Assembly (NCBI GenBank): GCA_900545025.1
Contig: UQXH01000003.1
Span: 1-64,000 of the forward strand
Length of the DNA stretch: 64,000 bases
Origin: an uncultured Phascolarctobacterium sp.
GTDB lineage: Bacteria; Bacillota; Negativicutes; Acidaminococcales; Acidaminococcaceae
Reading direction: 5' to 3'
The translations under genes and the position numbers were made by a program. The notes beneath the pieces were generated by a model. The model ran no database searches. It was not told the origin of the DNA and saw only the letters and a program-made list of their open reading frames with translations. Shown in pieces: positions 35,163-43,505 of this stretch. Each line of letters begins with the position of its first letter. Position 1 is the first letter of the stretch.

Positions 35163-35212
35163 AAGGGCAGCCCTAAAGGCTGCCTCTTAAAAATCTTACA
35201 GAAATTATATCA
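35163..35212 (-). promoter_or_regulatory. murE promoter with leader hairpin
   Basis: Minus strand extended -10 TGA-TATAAT (35212-35204). Just after the start comes a 7-bp hairpin (GGCAGCC at 35166-35172 with GGCTGCC at 35178-35184) ahead of a weakly T-rich stretch. It could be the ftsL-side terminator, an attenuator, or both. Confidence 0.5.
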
Positions 35213-35235
35213 TAAAGTTTAACAAAAGGCTACGC

Positions 35236-35652
35236 TTAATTCCCCGCTAATGCATAAACTTTATTATTTTTCACATTTCCTGCCTGCACATAGATATTGC
35301 TGCGCGCCACGCTCATCCCCAGCTGGCTTTCAGCAATGCCTATAATCCGTTCAGGCCCTTTCAGCTGCTCTACTTCGATCCGCAGCTCGTTATTTTTATT
35401 GATCAGCTGCACTTCCCTTTCTTTTAAGCTCAGCAGCTCATTACCGGCAGTTACGACCGTCCCGCTCCTTACCACGGCGCACAGATAGGTGGCCATGATG
35501 ACGAACGCGATAACAGAAACCTGCGCCAGCAGATTTTTGTTGCTTTCGCGCGCAGGAGCTCTCTTTATCTTTACCTCTTCATCAACCTTTGGCGATTGAT
35601 ATTGTTCTTCCCAAGCATAATTATCATATTGTCTTGCTAACACAGCTTTCAC
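35236..35652 (-). CDS. ftsL: Cell division protein FtsL-like
   Basis: A 138-residue bitopic protein. A charged cytoplasmic part (1-40) leads into one membrane helix (about 43-63, VSVIAFVIMATYLCAVV) and a coiled coil (about 72-100, LLSLKEREVQLINKNNELRIEVEQL in pieces), then a PERIIGIAESQLGM motif as in FtsL. It is placed 6 bp after rsmH, the standard site of ftsL. The start is GTG 35652 with AAGGG close upstream; the spacing is short, so the start is not certain. FtsL families are poorly conserved, so the call rests on shape and place. Confidence 0.83.
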   Translation of the reverse strand: MKAVLARQYDNYAWEEQYQSPKVDEEVKIKRAPARESNKNLLAQVSVIAFVIMATYLCAVVRSGTVVTAGNELLSLKEREVQLINKNNELRIEVEQLKGPERIIGIAESQLGMSVARSNIYVQAGNVKNNKVYALAGN

Positions 35653-35658
35653 GCACCC

Positions 35659-36591
35659 TTAAATTTTTATCGCATATCTCAGCCGCGCACTGCGTGACCG
35701 GGGATTTTCTTCAACTTCCTCTTTCGACGGCACTATATTGCCTGTCTTTTTCAGCAGCGGCTTCTTGCCGCACACACATACAGGCAGCTGCGGCGGGCAG
35801 GTACACCCTTTCGCCAGTTCGGCAAATACCTGTTTTACTATTCTGTCTTCCAGTGAATGGAAAGTTATCACACCGATACGTCCGCCGCTTTTAAGCCTGT
35901 CTACTGCCGTACGCAGCGTATTTTCAAGTATTCCCAGCTCATTGTTTACTTCAATGCGGATTGCCTGGAAGGTACGTTTGGCCGGATGCGGTCCATCCTG
36001 ACGCGCTCCTTTCGGCACTGCCCTTTTAATGATGTCTACCAGCTGATAGGTAGTAGTAATAGGCTGCTCCTGACGGTATTTGACGATGAACTGGGCAATG
36101 CGCTTGCTCCAGCGCTCCTCGCCATACTTATGGATGATTTCTGCCAGCTCTGCTTCCTTGTAGTGATTGACTACGTAGGCTGCGTCAAGCTCAGCCTGCT
36201 TATTCATACGCATATCCAGCGGGCCGTCGTGCATATAGGAAAAACCACGCTCCGGCGTATCCAGCTGGTAGCTGGAAACCCCCAGATCAAAAAAGATGCC
36301 GTCGATACTGTCTATTCCCATCCCGTCGAGGACGGAAGCAAAATCTTTAAAATTTGCCTGCGCTACCGCTGTCTTACAGGCAAACTTATCCAGCAGTCTT
36401 TCACTGGCTGCCTTGATGGCGTCACTGTCCTGATCAATACCGATAAGCAGTCCGCCGCTTTCCAGTCTGGAAGCAAAGCCTCTGCTGTGACCGGCACCGC
36501 CCATCGTACAGTCCACATAGATACCGTTTTTATCTGTAATCAGGAAATCAACGCTTTCCTGTAAAAGAATACTCACATGTTTAAATTCCAT
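35659..36591 (-). CDS. rsmH: 16S rRNA (cytosine(1402)-N(4))-methyltransferase RsmH
   Basis: A 310-residue SAM-dependent methyltransferase. It opens with HVSILLQESVDFL and the SAM site VDCTMGGAGHSRGF, followed by FDLGVSSYQLD and FHSLEDRIVK, then ends in the usual SRSARLRYAIK. It modifies C1402 in the ribosomal decoding centre. It follows mraZ by 18 bp and is first of the cluster's standard series mraZ-rsmH-ftsL. Confidence 0.98.
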   Translation of the reverse strand: MEFKHVSILLQESVDFLITDKNGIYVDCTMGGAGHSRGFASRLESGGLLIGIDQDSDAIKAASERLLDKFACKTAVAQANFKDFASVLDGMGIDSIDGIFFDLGVSSYQLDTPERGFSYMHDGPLDMRMNKQAELDAAYVVNHYKEAELAEIIHKYGEERWSKRIAQFIVKYRQEQPITTTYQLVDIIKRAVPKGARQDGPHPAKRTFQAIRIEVNNELGILENTLRTAVDRLKSGGRIGVITFHSLEDRIVKQVFAELAKGCTCPPQLPVCVCGKKPLLKKTGNIVPSKEEVEENPRSRSARLRYAIKI

Positions 36592-36609
36592 AGCGGCAAC
36601 CTTTCATCA

Positions 36610-37041
36610 TTAAATCCCCAAATCGGCAAGCTGTTCGGCAAGCTCGTTGACGTCCTCTGAATTTTCTTCATTGTATTCAGCCCACTTCTGAGCATCCCAT
36701 ATTTCAGCCCTGCTGCCCACACCTACAATAATAGCGTTCTTCTCCAGCGACGCATGTCGACGCAGATTAGCGGGGATCAGCACCCTGCCCTGCTTGTCGC
36801 ATTCACATTCGCAGGCACCGCCGAAAAGGAAACGGGTAAAGTCACGTGCTGTCTTACGGCTCATAGGCAAAGAAGCCAGTTTTGCTTCCAAAAGCTGCCA
36901 CTGCTCCAGGTCGTACACAAACAGACAGCCGTCCAAGCCTTTGGTAATGATGAATTTACCGCCCAGTGCTTCACGCAGTTTGGCAGGCACAGCAATACGA
37001 CCCTTAGGGTCAAGGGCATGTTCATATTCACCCAATAACAT
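36610..37041 (-). CDS. mraZ: Transcriptional regulator MraZ
   Basis: A 143-residue protein with two SpoVT/AbrB-like halves, each with the DxKGR-type signature: LDPKGRIAVPAKLRE and CDKQGRVLIPANLRR. It forms rings and binds repeats ahead of its own operon. I chose ATG 37041, giving the universal start MLLGEYEHALDPKGR. The upstream extension to 37206 runs through the promoter and boxes. It heads the whole division/murein cluster. Confidence 0.97.
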   Translation of the reverse strand: MLLGEYEHALDPKGRIAVPAKLREALGGKFIITKGLDGCLFVYDLEQWQLLEAKLASLPMSRKTARDFTRFLFGGACECECDKQGRVLIPANLRRHASLEKNAIIVGVGSRAEIWDAQKWAEYNEENSEDVNELAEQLADLGI

Positions 37042-37056
37042 CGCTGCACCTTCTTT

Positions 37057-37109
37057 CACCACTTTACTCCACTTTTCTCCATTATACAGATAAATTTTCC
37101 AAAAAACAA
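37057..37109 (-). promoter_or_regulatory. mraZ promoter with three MraZ boxes
   Basis: Minus strand TTGTTT (37109-37104), 17-bp spacer, TATAAT (37086-37081). Three direct repeats TGGAG, TGGAG, TGGTG begin exactly 10 bp apart (37081, 37071, 37061), the MraZ-type spacing, overlying the transcript start. Confidence 0.85.
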
Positions 37110-37199
37110 TACTTTTGTCCAATGTCGCACGTATTTTTTTAACGCAGGCTAATTTCCTGCCCGTCGTTATACATTTAACAAATTTGTTGCAATGCCAGT

Positions 37200-37229
37200 T
37201 TGTCATTTTGCAGGCAATAATGTTATAAT
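37200..37229 (+). promoter_or_regulatory. Promoter of the DUF1858 gene
   Basis: TTGTCA, 18-bp spacer, TATAAT. It is divergent from the mraZ promoter. Confidence 0.7.
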
Positions 37230-37284
37230 AAGAAACGTAAAGTTTATTTACACATCAATTTAGATATAAAGGAGTTTACAACTT

Positions 37285-37485
37285 ATGATTACTAAAGACA
37301 CTGGCATTATCGAAGCAGTTCAAAGTCACCCTGAAATCCTCGAGGTTTTTGCAGCTTATGGTCTGGGCTGCGTAGGCTGCATGGCTGCTCATTACGAAAC
37401 TATCGGTCAGGGCGCAGGCGCTCACGGCATCGACGTAGACGCACTGATTGCCGACATCAACAAAGTTATCGGCGAAAACAAATAA
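37285..37485 (+). CDS. DUF1858 domain protein
   Basis: A 66-residue protein that is almost all one DUF1858 domain. It starts ITKDTGIIEAVQSHPEILEVFAAYGLGCVGC, the typical opening with a CxxC pair (CVGC), then a short helical end. Members are often next to or fused with hybrid-cluster or redox proteins; a disulfide or metal role is guessed from the cysteines. ATG 37285 has AAGGAG upstream. It is a single-gene unit with its own promoter and terminator. Confidence 0.9.
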   Translation: MITKDTGIIEAVQSHPEILEVFAAYGLGCVGCMAAHYETIGQGAGAHGIDVDALIADINKVIGENK

Positions 37486-37500
37486 TATCCGTACAAGACA

Positions 37501-37537
37501 AAACCCCTCTCACAGTAATACTGTGAGAGGGGTTTTC
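37501..37537. terminator. Bidirectional terminator between DUF1858 gene and nfo
   Basis: A perfect 17-bp stem, AAAACCCCTCTCACAGT with its complement, loop AAT. The A/T flanks serve both strands. Confidence 0.88.
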
Positions 37538-37553
37538 TGTTTATGTTCTAAAC

Positions 37554-38399
37554 CTATGCTCTGTAACGCTCACGCAAAAGCTTTATTTCTGCCGCATAAC
37601 CGGGCAGTTCATTAGGAGTTTCCAAATAAAACGGCAAGTTTTTCAGCGCCGGATGATTGATAACTGCCGTTAATGCTTCCAGCCCTATATTACCGACACC
37701 TATGCAGGCATGACGATCCTTTCTGCTGCCCAGCGTATTAAGACTGTCATTCAAGTGAATAGCTTGCAGCCTGCCAAGACCAATCAGCTTATCAAAGCTG
37801 GTCAACACTTCATCCAGACTGTTGACAATATCATAGCCAGCATCAAAGATATGGCAGGTATCAAGGCAGACGCCCATCTTATCCTGCAGCTGCACCTTAT
37901 CTAAAATCGCCGCCAGCTCTTCAAAACTTCGGCCAACCTCGCTGCCCTTGCCAGCCATGGTTTCCAGCAGCACGGTAGTATGCTGCCCGGCAAAAAGTAC
38001 TCTGTTGAGCATGGCTGCAATTTTTTCAATGCCTGTTTCTGTTCCCTGCTTCACATGACTGCCCGGATGAAAATTATATAAATTGCCCGGCAGATATTCC
38101 AAAGCCTGCAAATCCTCTGTCATAACCATCTCGGCAAATTCCAGCAGACGCGGCTCGGCAGCACAGGGATTCATAGTATAGGGAGCGTGCGCCAGCAGTG
38201 GGCCAAAATTGTTTTCCTCTGCCAGCTTCATCAATGCCGCTGCATCCTGCGGGTCTACAGCTTTTGCCTTACCGCCGCGGGGATTGCGGGTAAAAAACTG
38301 AAAGGTATTCGCGCCAATGGATAAGGCCGTCTTACCCATGGCCAGATAGCCTTTAGATGAAGAAAGATGGCAGCCGATAACTAATTGCTTTTGTTCCAT
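37554..38399 (-). CDS. nfo: Endonuclease IV (apurinic/apyrimidinic site)
   Basis: A 281-residue TIM-barrel AP endonuclease with three zinc ions. Motifs include IGCHLSSSKG, FTRNPRGG, YNFHPGSHV, LLETMAGKGSEVG, CLDTCHIFDAGYD and HLNDSLNTLGSRKDRHACIGVGNIG, which supply the metal ligands. It cleaves 5' of abasic sites in base excision repair. It is divergent from the AlkD-like glycosylase gene next door, making a small repair locus. Confidence 0.97.
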   Translation of the reverse strand: MEQKQLVIGCHLSSSKGYLAMGKTALSIGANTFQFFTRNPRGGKAKAVDPQDAAALMKLAEENNFGPLLAHAPYTMNPCAAEPRLLEFAEMVMTEDLQALEYLPGNLYNFHPGSHVKQGTETGIEKIAAMLNRVLFAGQHTTVLLETMAGKGSEVGRSFEELAAILDKVQLQDKMGVCLDTCHIFDAGYDIVNSLDEVLTSFDKLIGLGRLQAIHLNDSLNTLGSRKDRHACIGVGNIGLEALTAVINHPALKNLPFYLETPNELPGYAAEIKLLRERYRA

Positions 38400-38484
38400 G
38401 ATTCTCTGTTTTCTCTCTTTCCTGTCTTTTTAATCTGATATATTATAATGGTAGAATTTATTTTTGTTAAAGGCGGTGTCCACA

Positions 38485-39180
38485 ATGAAGCCTGATGAAC
38501 TGCGTCAAAAACTGCTTGCCATGCAGGATATTAAATACCAGCAATTTCACGGCAGCCTGCTGCCCGGTGTAGAAAATATTATCGGCGTGCGGGTGCCTTT
38601 GCTGCGCAAGACAGCTGCAGTTATCGCAGCAGAAAACTGGCAGGAATATCTTGACGAAGCGCTGCCGCTTACAGACATTTATTATGAAGAAACTGTCATG
38701 CAGGGACTCGTTATTGCGCTGGCTAAAATTCCGCTCTCCCAAAGGCTGGCATATATAACTCGTTTTCTGCCTAAAATCAATAACTGGGCCGTCTGTGATA
38801 TTTTCTGCGCCACCCTTAAAGAAGCTAAAAAATATCCAGATATATACTGGCAGCTCATCCTCGATGCCTGTCAGTCAGAAGCTGCCTACGCTCAGCGTTT
38901 TGCCGCCGTTATGCTGCTGACCTATTTTACTGACGACAGCCACGTTCACGACGCTGTAAATCTGCTGACAAAACTTCCCTCGCAGGATTATTATGTGCGG
39001 ATGGCAGTCGCCTGGGCTGTTTCCATTTTCTATATTCAGCAGCCGCAGGCCACTATCCCGCTGCTGCAAAACAATATACTCGACACTTTTACCCACAACA
39101 AAGCTATCCAGAAAATCTGTGAAAGCCGCCGCGTCAGCATGGAAACCAAACAGCAGCTGCGTCTTTTAAAGCGCCGCTGA
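38485..39180 (+). CDS. DNA alkylation repair protein (AlkD-like)
   Basis: A 231-residue all-helical HEAT-like repeat protein. Family marks are GVRVPLLRKTA, YYEETVMQGLVIA, INNWAVCDIFCATLKE, and WAVSIFYI. AlkD-type enzymes remove bulky or cationic alkyl bases without base flipping; this shorter branch is common in Firmicutes but less well tested. I chose ATG 38485 with AGGCGGTG upstream. Its stop overlaps the end of the convergent gene at 39166 by 15 bp. Confidence 0.88.
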   Translation: MKPDELRQKLLAMQDIKYQQFHGSLLPGVENIIGVRVPLLRKTAAVIAAENWQEYLDEALPLTDIYYEETVMQGLVIALAKIPLSQRLAYITRFLPKINNWAVCDIFCATLKEAKKYPDIYWQLILDACQSEAAYAQRFAAVMLLTYFTDDSHVHDAVNLLTKLPSQDYYVRMAVAWAVSIFYIQQPQATIPLLQNNILDTFTHNKAIQKICESRRVSMETKQQLRLLKRR

Positions 39181-40227
39181 CTGCCAGTACAGTCTTACCG
39201 GCAGATTAGATGCTCCCGGCGGGGACCAGATAAAATTATATTTACCCGGCTCCAGAGTAGCTACCTCCAACATATCGTCATAGCTGTCGCCAATGGACAG
39301 GCTTTCTCCCGGCAAAGCTACCAGCTGCCTGCTGCCGTTATGCTCCAGCACGCCATAACCGGCAAAAAGTCCGCCTAAAGGATTAAGCAGCATTTTTACT
39401 TTTTCCGTACCGCCGATTTCAAAGCTTACATCATACATAACGCCGTAGTTGCCATAGTTTTCCGCCTCTAAATTCGTAGTTGCATCCTTGCCTTTGGCAA
39501 AGCCCTGACAGCTGGCAGCCAATTCCAGCATGGCTGGAGTATCCTTGCTTACTGCGATAGGCTCTTTAACCTTATACTGCCAGTCTGCATTCTGGAAACT
39601 GCCTCGCAGCGGATGCTCATCCATCGGCAGTACCGGCGCATCGCTGTTGAACAGCTCCAAATCGTTTTTCAAATCACACATCACTACGCTGATTTCTACC
39701 GGTCTGGAAAGATGCAGATCAATCGTCCCTACCAGCAGCTTGCCAGGCGCCAGCAGCATACCATAACCGGTCAGCAGTTCCTTGCTGCGGCTAAAGCCAA
39801 GAGTGCCGCTTTCTGTCTGCTGCACATCGCTGAAATACTCCTGCTGCGAAGTCTTGCCTGCATACATATAGTTCCAGGAAGGAACTCCCAAACCTTTTTT
39901 CTTGACAGTATATTCACTGGGGCGCAGTCCCTGATTATTTTTCAAAATTACGGCTATCTTCTTATTGCTGTCCATAGCGTTGACATGATGGAAGAAAATC
40001 CTTACATCACCTTCTACCACGTCACGATACAAAATGCCTTTCTGATAAACCATTTCCGGACTGTCAGAAAAAAGCAGCAGCGGTCCGCTCTTGGCTACCG
40101 AAGCTTCCAGCTCCCTGCAGTTTTCCGGTAAGCCCTCGCCGCTGGTCAGATGCTCTGCCGCTGCTGTACCAGCTGCGGATAACAGCAGCGCAGCAGCCAT
40201 GACCGCAAAATATTTTTTCAGATTCAC
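39166..40227 (-). CDS. Secreted protein of unknown function
   Basis: A 353-residue protein with a signal peptide (NLKKYFAVMAAALLLSAAGTAAA, seen in two parts, cut near 24). The rest is soluble, beta-rich, with many Gly, Tyr and Trp, and no cysteine pair pattern, lipobox or membrane helix. I do not recognise the family; the start of the mature part mentions no catalytic motif. The start is GTG 40227 with AGGGGG upstream. The promoter is minus strand ATGACA 40294-40289, 17-bp spacer, TATAAT 40271-40266. It probably lies in the periplasm. Single-gene unit, overlapping the convergent AlkD gene. Confidence 0.75.
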   Translation of the reverse strand: MNLKKYFAVMAAALLLSAAGTAAAEHLTSGEGLPENCRELEASVAKSGPLLLFSDSPEMVYQKGILYRDVVEGDVRIFFHHVNAMDSNKKIAVILKNNQGLRPSEYTVKKKGLGVPSWNYMYAGKTSQQEYFSDVQQTESGTLGFSRSKELLTGYGMLLAPGKLLVGTIDLHLSRPVEISVVMCDLKNDLELFNSDAPVLPMDEHPLRGSFQNADWQYKVKEPIAVSKDTPAMLELAASCQGFAKGKDATTNLEAENYGNYGVMYDVSFEIGGTEKVKMLLNPLGGLFAGYGVLEHNGSRQLVALPGESLSIGDSYDDMLEVATLEPGKYNFIWSPPGASNLPVRLYWQSAAL

Positions 40228-40265
40228 TGTTATTCCCCCTGTTATGCTCACTTTTGCAGTAATAT

Positions 40266-40294
40266 ATTATACTTATTTTACTGCTGTTTGTCAT
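40266..40294 (-). promoter_or_regulatory. Promoter of the secreted protein gene
   Basis: Minus strand ATGACA, 17-bp spacer, TATAAT. Confidence 0.6.
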
Positions 40295-40312
40295 CTCAAG
40301 CACACAGCAAAA

Positions 40313-40342
40313 AAATCTGCCGTCAAAAATGACGGCAGATTT
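40313..40342 (-). terminator. Terminator of the transaldolase-like gene
   Basis: A 13-bp stem, AAATCTGCCGTCA with TGACGGCAGATTT, loop AAAA. It sits just past the stop codon and has A/T runs on both sides. Confidence 0.88.
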
Positions 40343-40343
40343 T

Positions 40344-40988
40344 TTATTTCAGGCTGTTTTCATAATCCTGCAAAAACTGAGCCAAACCTTTATCAGTCAG
40401 CTGATGTTTAATCATCTGTTCCAATACTTTGGTAGGAATTGTAGCAATATGCGCTCCCGCCAGCATAACCTGTTCCACATGTTCCAGATTACGGATGCTG
40501 GCAGCAATTACCTCGGTAGTGATACCATAGTTTTTAAACGCCTGGACAATATTTTTTACCAGCTGCACTCCATCTTCACCAATATCGTCCAGACGGCCGA
40601 TAAACGGGCTTACATAAGCAGCGCCTGCACTGGCTGCCAAAAGCGCCTGGCTCATGCTGAACACCAGCGTCACATTGGTCTTAATACCTTCCGCACTCAA
40701 TATTTTTACGGCTTTCAGACCTTCGGGGATGCAGGGAATCTTGATTACGATATTGTCGGCAATCTGCACCAGTTTACGTGCTTCTTCCACCATGCCGGCA
40801 CATTCGGTGCTGATAACCTCGGCGCTGACAGGACCTTCCACCATGCCGGCAATCTCGGGGATTACCTCTGCCTGGCTGCGGCCGCTTTTGGCAATCAGGC
40901 TCGGATTAGTGGTAACACCGTAAACCACGCCCCAATCAACAAACCTTGCTATTTCCTCCACATTAGCTGTGTCCATAAAAATCTTCAT
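40344..40988 (-). CDS. fsa: Fructose-6-phosphate aldolase / transaldolase-like (FSA/TalC family)
   Basis: A 214-residue TIM barrel of the short transaldolase family. It starts MKIFMDTANVEEI and has TTNPSL, the Schiff-base lysine Lys83 in KIPCIPEGLKA, and AASIRN. Short members either cleave fructose 6-phosphate or act as true transaldolases (TalC); sequence by eye does not decide. ATG 40988 has GTGAGG upstream. It may share a transcript with the secreted protein gene 30 bp upstream. Confidence 0.92.
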   Translation of the reverse strand: MKIFMDTANVEEIARFVDWGVVYGVTTNPSLIAKSGRSQAEVIPEIAGMVEGPVSAEVISTECAGMVEEARKLVQIADNIVIKIPCIPEGLKAVKILSAEGIKTNVTLVFSMSQALLAASAGAAYVSPFIGRLDDIGEDGVQLVKNIVQAFKNYGITTEVIAASIRNLEHVEQVMLAGAHIATIPTKVLEQMIKHQLTDKGLAQFLQDYENSLK

Positions 40989-41018
40989 CTAAACAACCTC
41001 ACTTCAAATACTTCTTTA

Positions 41019-41669
41019 TTATTCGAGCTCCGGCAAAATAACAACTTTTTCTGCGTTAGTCTGTCCCGGCAAGCTCATAGTCATTACATTATACCACAGC
41101 AGCAGGCTGTCGCCCTCTTTAATACTGCGATAATCTTTGCAGACATCCTTGCTTACAGTAGCAATAACATCATGATTGCTGTTCAGCAGTCTTACTGCCT
41201 CAGCATTTTCAGCAGGCAGCACTTCTGCAACTTGGAAGAATTTGCCCAGCTTAGGAGTATTTTTGCCTAAGACAATGGCAAAAGCCTGGCTTTGCGGCGG
41301 CAGGCTGCGAGTCATCACCGGAGAATAGTAAACAGTTACCTCTTTACCTTTTTTCAGGTTTTTCAATTTCTTGCTGTCGCCATCCTTACCGTCTAAAAGA
41401 TAAGTGTTATCGCCAACAATAACAGAAACTACCGGCTGATTGCCTTCGCCTTTCACGGTGATTTTTTCACCATCTACACTGACAATCTTACCGCTGGTAA
41501 CAAGTATATTCTGTACAGGAATCTGTACCACAGCAGTTTCAGCAGCAGCTTCTTCTGCTTTGACAGCAGGCACTTCCGTCACCTGAGCTTCCGGCAGCGC
41601 CGCAAAAGCTGTATTGGCAAGCAGCATGGCGCAGGAGGCGCCTAACAATAATTTTTTAGCTATCTTCAT
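41019..41669 (-). CDS. Secreted protein of unknown function
   Basis: A 216-residue protein with a clear signal peptide (MKIAKKLLLGASCAMLLANTA, then FAA). The mature part starts with an Ala/Glu/Val-rich stretch, then beta-rich segments such as VTSGKIVSVDGEKITVKG and LKKGKEVTVYYSPV that look like small barrel (OB- or SH3-like) repeats. No known motif is recognised. I chose ATG 41669 with GGAGGGA upstream rather than the frame start at 41684. Probably periplasmic. Confidence 0.75.
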   Translation of the reverse strand: MKIAKKLLLGASCAMLLANTAFAALPEAQVTEVPAVKAEEAAAETAVVQIPVQNILVTSGKIVSVDGEKITVKGEGNQPVVSVIVGDNTYLLDGKDGDSKKLKNLKKGKEVTVYYSPVMTRSLPPQSQAFAIVLGKNTPKLGKFFQVAEVLPAENAEAVRLLNSNHDVIATVSKDVCKDYRSIKEGDSLLLWYNVMTMSLPGQTNAEKVVILPELE

Positions 41670-41757
41670 AATAAATCCCTCCATAACTTTATCTTGTTAA
41701 CACTATACCAGACAAATATGTCAAATAATTGGCAACAAAGATAAATTACAGAAAACT

Positions 41758-43059
41758 TTATTTGGCAGTATAATGAACAGCCAGATTAGCCAGCATACCG
41801 GCAGCCTTCCACAGGCAGTCCTCATTAAAATCGAAATGGCTGTTATGATGTCCGGCAGCAATCTCCGTACCATACATCAGATACAGCGCACGTCCGCCGC
41901 ATTGCTGTACACGTTCCATGAAATAAGCGCAGTCTTCGCTGCCGCCCATATCCATGTAGTCGATAATCTTGCTGTAACGGCCGGATTCCTTAGCCAGCTG
42001 CGCCACCTCCTGGCTCAGTTCCTTATCAGCCATGCAGGCCGGTGCGCTGCCTGCCCTGGAAACCTTGACGCTGACATCGTACATATCGGCACAAGCCTGC
42101 AGCATCCTGTTGGCTTCTGCAACCATGAATTCGTTGATTTCCGTATCTGCACCGCGAGTTTCCAGTTTCAGCAGCGCAATATCAGGCACTACATTGCGGC
42201 CGGTACCTGCCTGCAGTACGCCCACATTGATGCGGGAAGCGCCCTTGCCGTGACGGGCAATAGTATTGAGAGAGATGCTGGCCTGCGCCGCTGCCAGAAG
42301 TGCGTTTTTGCCCAGTTCGGGAGCAAGTCCGGCATGGCTGGAAACGCCGCGGTATTCAGCATCCAGCTTGGTAGTAGCTAAAAAGCCGTCTGTCAGACAT
42401 ACCAGGCTGTCGCTTTCTACTGCTTTAAAGCCAATGTGTCCGCCAAACAGATAATCAACATCGTCAACAATACCTTTATTAACCATAGCGTACGCGCCGC
42501 GCACACCTTCTTCGGCCGGCTGGAAAATCAGCTTTACCGTGCCGGAAAGCAGCTTCTGGTTAGCAGCCAAAAGCTTTGCCAGCGCCAGACCGATAGTAAC
42601 GTGGCCGTCATGACCGCAGGCATGCATAGCATTGGTATGCTGGGATTTGAAGCCCTCTGCCGCCGGTCTGTGCTCTGCGCAGGCTTCTTCCTCTACGTCG
42701 TTGCAGTCCATATCAAAACGGAACGCTACTGTATTGCCCGGCTGTGCCCCATGAATAATACCCATGACGCCCGTCTTGCCGCCAGCCATAGCAGCAACCA
42801 GTTCAGGATCCGCTCCTTCGCTGACAGCTCTGTCCATGTAGCGCTGCAGCTCTGCTTCTGCCGGCACACCCATCATGGACGCTTCATCAATAACGTCTGC
42901 GCCAAAAAGAACTTCAAAACCTAACTGACGCAGCTCTTTTATAATCATGCTGGCAGTACGGAACTCCGTCCAGCCGGTTTCCGGAAATCTGTGCAAGTCC
43001 CTTCTTCTTGCCTGCATTTCTTCTTTTAAGGCTTCTGCCTGTTGCCAAATAGCCTGCAT
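41758..43059 (-). CDS. M20 family amidohydrolase (AbgA-like)
   Basis: A 433-residue zinc peptidase-type hydrolase. RRDLHRFPETGWTEFRTA, MHACGHDGH (metal ligands), FQPAEEGVRGA and the final HNSHFDFNED are typical. The long insert before the metal site and the DVEEEACAEHRP segment resemble p-aminobenzoyl-glutamate hydrolase subunit A and related aminoacylases, so cleavage of an N-acyl or p-aminobenzoyl amino acid is the best guess. It begins 2 bp after a zinc-ribbon gene and is probably co-transcribed with it. Confidence 0.88.
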   Translation of the reverse strand: MQAIWQQAEALKEEMQARRRDLHRFPETGWTEFRTASMIIKELRQLGFEVLFGADVIDEASMMGVPAEAELQRYMDRAVSEGADPELVAAMAGGKTGVMGIIHGAQPGNTVAFRFDMDCNDVEEEACAEHRPAAEGFKSQHTNAMHACGHDGHVTIGLALAKLLAANQKLLSGTVKLIFQPAEEGVRGAYAMVNKGIVDDVDYLFGGHIGFKAVESDSLVCLTDGFLATTKLDAEYRGVSSHAGLAPELGKNALLAAAQASISLNTIARHGKGASRINVGVLQAGTGRNVVPDIALLKLETRGADTEINEFMVAEANRMLQACADMYDVSVKVSRAGSAPACMADKELSQEVAQLAKESGRYSKIIDYMDMGGSEDCAYFMERVQQCGGRALYLMYGTEIAAGHHNSHFDFNEDCLWKAAGMLANLAVHYTAK

Positions 43060-43061
43060 CC

Positions 43062-43268
43062 TTATTCCTCCTCATTAAACAGCACCGTCTGTTCGCTGTC
43101 AGACGGCAGATAAACATTATATTCTTTTTTACGGTTGGCATCACTTACCCATTTGCCGCACACCGGGCAACTGAGCATAGCTCCCGGCTGAGCCCAGGCC
43201 AGATGTTTGCCGCAGCCGGGACAGATGAACTCCACCTGTAACGGCGCGCCCTGCTTGTGCTTTTTCAC
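43062..43268 (-). CDS. Small zinc-ribbon protein
   Basis: A 68-residue protein with two CxxC knuckles, CPGC and CPVC, 14 residues apart, and a charged acidic tail. The start is GTG 43268 with GGGTGG upstream. No partner or target can be named. It abuts the amidohydrolase gene by 2 bp, which suggests one mRNA but not necessarily one function. Confidence 0.75.
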   Translation of the reverse strand: MKKHKQGAPLQVEFICPGCGKHLAWAQPGAMLSCPVCGKWVSDANRKKEYNVYLPSDSEQTVLFNEEE

Positions 43269-43442
43269 GTTTTACACCACCCGCATATTTTATCACGCTT
43301 CTAATTATACTACAAAACAGTAATATAAGCATTATTTAATGTTTATTGGCTCTACACCTTATTCCCCCAAACCCATTATATTTTTTGGAAAAACTCTGGC
43401 AGAAATAATATTTTAAAAATTCATTATTATACATTAAAACGG

Positions 43443-43471
43443 TTGGCAAATCCGCAAAAATGTTTTATCCT
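43443..43471 (+). promoter_or_regulatory. Promoter of the 43506 gene
   Basis: TTGGCA, 17-bp spacer, TATCCT. The rest of 43269-43442 is AT-rich and shows nothing else. Confidence 0.6.
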
Positions 43472-43505
43472 GTAAATAACAACAAAGATAAAGCGAGGGA
43501 TCTCT

